Assembly: GCA_910589335.1 (NCBI GenBank)
Contig: CAJUTW010000050.1
Span: forward strand, 1-9,033
DNA from: an uncultured Bacilli bacterium
GTDB taxonomy: Bacteria > Bacillota_I > Bacilli_A > RF39 > UBA660
Reading direction: 5' to 3'
DNA: 9,033 nt
Of the stretch, positions 6,936 through 9,033 are shown piece after piece. Numbering within the stretch: the first letter of the stretch is position 1; each line of letters starts with the position of its first letter. The notes under the pieces were generated by a model. That model saw only the letters and a program-made list of their open reading frames with translations. It ran no database searches and had not been told where the DNA came from. A program made the translations under genes and the position numbers.

Positions 6936-7192
6936 TTTTTATATATAAAGAATTAGTTAAAAAATACATTAATAGACTTTCTATTAATGATTTAGAAAAA
7001 TTTGCAAAAAAAAATAACATTTCATATACCAAAGAAGAATTAAATACTGTCTATAATTTTATTTTAAATAATTATAATGATTTATTAAATGAAAATATTA
7101 GAGTATTTGAAAATATTAAAAATAAAATTAGTCCTACACTTTATAAAAAACTATTAAATTTATATATTGAGTATAAACAAAAATATTTTTAA
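6932..7192 (+). CDS. Small helical protein, possible DUF2624 (YqfT-like)
   Basis: This is the only plus-strand gene. It encodes up to 86 residues rich in Lys, Asn, Ile, Leu and Tyr, all predicted helical, with no membrane segment and no cysteine. The pattern INRLSINDLEKFAKKNNISY, then a helix and KISPTLYKKLLNLY near the end, is reminiscent of the small Bacillus YqfT/DUF2624 proteins, whose gene is next to nfo in B. subtilis. Here too nfo is adjacent, although convergent. The match is from memory and short, so it is tentative; no molecular function is known to me. The start is unclear: the GTG at 6932 overlaps the Shine-Dalgarno, and there is no ATG in the frame. The stop lies at the edge of a shared terminator. 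Confidence 0.7.
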   Translation: MIFIYKELVKKYINRLSINDLEKFAKKNNISYTKEELNTVYNFILNNYNDLLNENIRVFENIKNKISPTLYKKLLNLYIEYKQKYF

Positions 7193-7223
7193 AAGAAGCA
7201 TTAATCTTGCTTCTTTATTTTTT
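7192..7223. terminator. Shared terminator between the convergent small gene and nfo
   Basis: AAAGAAGC (7192-7199) and GCTTCTTT (7209-7216) form an 8-bp stem with a 9-nt loop. In the plus direction it is followed by ATTTTTT, a good tract. In the minus direction only about four T residues follow, so it is weaker for nfo. The nfo stop codon (7201-7203) lies in the loop and the plus-strand stop touches the stem. Confidence 0.78.
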
Positions 7224-8088
7224 CTAATAAATTATTATCAAACTTTTTATTTTTAATCATTTCTATTTCAAATTTATAAGGAGCAAATTCTTTATCTACA
7301 TATGGTGTTTCTAATATTTTTGAAATGTTTTCTAATCGATTATTATAAATTATATTTATTAATGTATTAAAACCTATATTACCAAATCCTATATTTTCAT
7401 GTCTATCTTTATGTGATGCTACTATATTTTTAGAATCATTAATATGTATACAACCAATTTTTTCTATACCAATTAACCTATCAAATTCATCTAAAAAATT
7501 ATCAAAATTAACTATATCATAACCACCATCACTTAAATGACAAGTATCTAAACATACACCTATATGTTCTTTATCTAAAACCCCATCAATTATTTCCTTA
7601 ATTTCTTCTTGTTTTGAACCTATTTCAGTTCCTTTTCCAGCCATTGTTTCTAAAAGTATTATCACATTATTTGTATTTTTTACATTTGTAAGAACCATAT
7701 TCAATCCTTTAATAATATTATAAATTCCTTTTTGTGCACCAAGTCCAACATGACTTCCTGGATGAAGAACAAGATATCTAACTCCTAATTTATTACAACG
7801 ATTTAATTCTTCTGTTAAAAAATTAACGGAAAAATCAAACTTTTCTTCATTACATAAATTTATAATGTAAGGAGCATGAACTATAACTTTAGAATAATCT
7901 ATATTATTTTCTTTCATTTTATTTAATGCTTCTAAAGTCAATTCATCTTCTATTTGACTTCTAGCTGTATTTTGAGGTGCACCAGTATAAAACATAAAAG
8001 TATTTGCTCCATATGATAATGCTTCATCTAAACTTCCTAACAACTGAGTTTTTTTATTAAAACCTACATGACTACCTATTATTAACAT
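7201..8088 (-). CDS. nfo: Endonuclease IV, AP endonuclease
   Basis: This 295-residue protein is full length for endonuclease IV, the zinc-dependent TIM-barrel enzyme. It cuts DNA 5' of abasic sites and removes 3'-blocking groups in base-excision repair. All nine metal ligands of the family can be assigned: His71 (VHAPY), His109 (LHPGSHVG), Glu147 (LLETMAGKG), Asp181 and His184 (CLDTCHLSDGGYD), His215 (IHINDSK), Asp228 and His230 (SHKDRHENIGFG), and Glu260 (ETPY). It should therefore be active. AGGAGG lies 5 nt before the ATG. A terminator separates it from the prepilin gene upstream, so it is probably transcribed on its own, from a weak promoter in 8100-8130. It converges with the small YqfT-like gene. 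Confidence 0.98.
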   Translation of the reverse strand: MLIIGSHVGFNKKTQLLGSLDEALSYGANTFMFYTGAPQNTARSQIEDELTLEALNKMKENNIDYSKVIVHAPYIINLCNEEKFDFSVNFLTEELNRCNKLGVRYLVLHPGSHVGLGAQKGIYNIIKGLNMVLTNVKNTNNVIILLETMAGKGTEIGSKQEEIKEIIDGVLDKEHIGVCLDTCHLSDGGYDIVNFDNFLDEFDRLIGIEKIGCIHINDSKNIVASHKDRHENIGFGNIGFNTLINIIYNNRLENISKILETPYVDKEFAPYKFEIEMIKNKKFDNNLLEKIKKQD

Positions 8089-8104
8089 ATATACCTCCTA
8101 ATAA

Positions 8105-8113
8105 AGTATAACA
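8105..8113 (-). promoter_or_regulatory. Possible extended -10 of nfo
   Basis: On the minus strand TGTTATACT gives TATACT (8105-8110) with an upstream TG. No convincing -35 is seen 16-18 nt further up. The predicted start, about 8098, would leave only about 10 nt of leader and cut into the AGGAGG site, so the assignment is weak. Confidence 0.35.
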
Positions 8114-8120
8114 AACTCTA

Positions 8121-8148
8121 ACAAAAAGAAAAAGACTTAAAAGTCTTT
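8121..8148 (-). terminator. Intrinsic terminator of the prepilin gene
   Basis: The perfect inverted repeat AAAGACTT/AAGTCTTT (8131-8138 and 8141-8148) on the minus strand is followed by TTCTTTTTGTT. The prepilin stop (8147-8149) overlaps the first arm. Confidence 0.8.
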
Positions 8149-8734
8149 AATTTATTACTGAGCATCTATTGTTCGCTAAAGAATCTAATGCACTAAAATC
8201 TGAACCACTTAATTCTATCTTTGAAAGTTGATCTTGCTTAAAATTACCACCTGTTGCAGTTTTAACATTAGCTCTTCTTAAGCTTCCTTCTTTATATAAT
8301 TCAAGATAACCATGATTAGAAGAATCTGTTAAAGCAATATAATATTCGGCTGATTTATTACTTTCTGGATCTATGATAAATACAACGTATCCATATAAAG
8401 GTGCTCCACCAAATGGTGACTTACCACCTTTTTCTACTAAAGATTGTGTTTCCTCATTTGTTGTATCAATTCTTAAATTATAAGTACCAGCAGGTAGTGC
8501 TGAGGCTATTAATTTTTCACCTCCACCTACAGGAACACATTCTATACTATCTGACATTACAGAATTTCTAACTGCATCTATATACTTTGCTGAAATATTT
8601 ACAAAAGCATCTTTTCTTGAATTTTCAATTACTTTTGAAATCGCTGGTATAGCTACTAATAATAAAATTCCCATTATTGTTATTACAGCAAGTAATTCAA
8701 TTAAAGTAAAACCTTTACTATTTATTTTTTTCAT
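8147..8734 (-). CDS. Type IV prepilin-like protein (ComGC-like N-terminus)
   Basis: This 195-residue protein starts MKKINSKGFTLIELLAVITI, a class III prepilin signal. A prepilin peptidase would cut after Gly8, leaving Phe9 as the first residue and Glu13 as the conserved +5 glutamate. The hydrophobic helix (9-31) anchors the subunit in the membrane and forms the pilus core. The remaining globular domain has two cysteines, C66 and C191 (five residues from the end), well placed for a disulfide. SPFGGAPLYGYVVF (106-119) resembles loops seen in Gram-positive pilin-like proteins. It is longer than ComGC (about 100 residues), so it may be a pseudopilin or pilus subunit and not the competence pilin itself. 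No assembly ATPase, peptidase or platform gene is in the window. The Shine-Dalgarno is poor: GGAG is only 2 nt from the ATG. It has its own promoter and terminator. Confidence 0.93.
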   Translation of the reverse strand: MKKINSKGFTLIELLAVITIMGILLLVAIPAISKVIENSRKDAFVNISAKYIDAVRNSVMSDSIECVPVGGGEKLIASALPAGTYNLRIDTTNEETQSLVEKGGKSPFGGAPLYGYVVFIIDPESNKSAEYYIALTDSSNHGYLELYKEGSLRRANVKTATGGNFKQDQLSKIELSGSDFSALDSLANNRCSVIN

Positions 8735-8775
8735 ATCTCCACTCTCTTTCCTATCTTATTACATTTTATAAACTA

Positions 8776-8804
8776 AGTTTATCATACTAATTTTTCATTT
8801 GCAA
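8776..8804 (-). promoter_or_regulatory. Prepilin gene promoter
   Basis: On the minus strand TTGCAA (8799-8804) and TAAACT (8776-8781), preceded by TGA as an extended -10, are separated by 17 nt. The predicted start near 8769 leaves a leader of about 35 nt. The -10 matches only four of six bases. Confidence 0.5.
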
Positions 8805-8817
8805 TACATTTTTCTAA

Positions 8818-8833
8818 TTTGACAAACTTTGAC
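8818..8833. repeat. Two TTTGAC direct repeats upstream of the prepilin promoter
   Basis: TTTGAC occurs at 8818-8823 and 8828-8833, a 10-bp period of one helical turn. The pair lies 14-29 bp upstream of the predicted prepilin -35 on the minus strand, a position suited to an activator. It could equally be chance in AT-rich DNA. Confidence 0.35.
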
Positions 8834-8836
8834 GGT

Positions 8837-9033
8837 TTAAAAAATTTTTTCAATATTTGTACTACCACAATATCTATATACAATACTGTGCATTTTTAAA
8901 TCTTCCTTTTTTTTAACTTCATTTCCAGAAATTATATTATCACTTCCTGTATACGATCCACTCCCTGTGTATGAACCACTTCCTGTATATGATCCACTTC
9001 CTGTGTATGATCCACTTCCTGTGTATGATCCAC
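8837..9033 (-). CDS. C-terminal part of a GSYTGS-repeat protein, cut by the window edge
   Basis: This minus-strand reading frame enters at the right edge and stops at TAA (8837-8839), giving 64 full residues. It begins with five exact copies of the hexapeptide GSYTGS and continues DNIISGNEVKKKEDLKMHSI, ending VYRYCGSTNIEKIF. It is reported as a gene because all five base differences among the repeat copies are at third codon positions and silent, which indicates selection on the protein. The Gly/Ser/Thr/Tyr repeat is the kind of flexible linker or stalk found in surface or secreted proteins; no function can be assigned. The gene lies 102 nt upstream of the prepilin start on the same strand, so it may belong to a pilus or surface cluster. 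The N-terminus is missing and the repeat count is unknown. Confidence 0.75.
   Translation of the reverse strand, partial: GSYTGSGSYTGSGSYTGSGSYTGSGSYTGSDNIISGNEVKKKEDLKMHSIVYRYCGSTNIEKIF
8942..9033 (-). repeat. 18-bp in-frame tandem repeat, five full copies plus edge
   Basis: The unit on the minus strand is GGATCATACACAGGAAGT. Copies occupy 9014-9031, 8996-9013, 8978-8995, 8960-8977 and 8942-8959, and two bases of another are at 9032-9033. The two nearest the edge are identical; the others differ at one, two and two bases. The array clearly continues beyond the window. Confidence 0.95.

Noticed and set aside
8819..8824. Perfect TTGACA on the plus strand.
   Set aside because: No -10 hexamer lies 15-19 bp downstream and no plus-strand gene follows. 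It is better seen as part of the direct repeat.
93..9033. Possible Mollicutes-type genetic code, because none of the ten genes ends in TGA.
   Set aside because: Checked Trp codons are TGG and no gene needs TGA read-through. Zero TGA stops among ten genes is unremarkable at this base composition.

Overview
The window is very AT-rich, gene-dense bacterial DNA with strong AAGGAGG-type ribosome binding sites and A/T-biased codons. The proteins look like low-GC Bacillota: a PbpA/PBP3-type transpeptidase, four-cysteine L33, EF-P with Lys32, endonuclease IV, and a ComGC-like prepilin. A walled, uncultured-type member of the Bacilli or an Erysipelotrichia/RF39-like lineage fits best. This is inferred from protein character only; no marker fixes the taxon. 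All checked Trp codons are TGG and all stops are TAA or TAG, so the standard bacterial code is sufficient.

Layout, left to right. Nearly everything is on the minus strand, so transcription mostly runs right to left. Positions 71-3600 hold one operon, read from about 3600 down to 71. It contains a GNAT acetyltransferase, an unrecognised protein with two C-terminal membrane helices, and an ABC half-transporter. It is driven by one or two promoters, has an imperfect palindrome in its leader, and ends in a hairpin terminator at 71-94. Positions 3618-4761 hold a translation module: a 73-residue membrane-anchored protein, rpmG (L33) and efp (EF-P). Positions 4763-6865 hold pbpA with its own terminator. 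Positions 6928-7192 hold the only plus-strand gene, a DUF2624/YqfT-like small protein with an odd start region. It converges on nfo (7201-8088) over a shared terminator. Positions 8131-8804 hold a type IV prepilin-like gene with promoter and terminator. Positions 8837-9033 are the 3' end of a gene that runs off the window and encodes perfect GSYTGS hexapeptide repeats.

How they fit together. The pbpA-rpmG-efp-nfo-YqfT-like block is conserved housekeeping: cell-wall synthesis, translation and base-excision repair. The neighbourhoods pbpA/rpmG and nfo/yqfT recall Bacillus and Staphylococcus chromosomes. The less ordinary parts are the GNAT/membrane-protein/ABC operon and the right edge, where a prepilin lies next to a repeat-rich protein and may form a surface module. 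No tRNA, rRNA, CRISPR array, IS element or phage gene is visible, and no gene-free stretch exceeds 300 bases.
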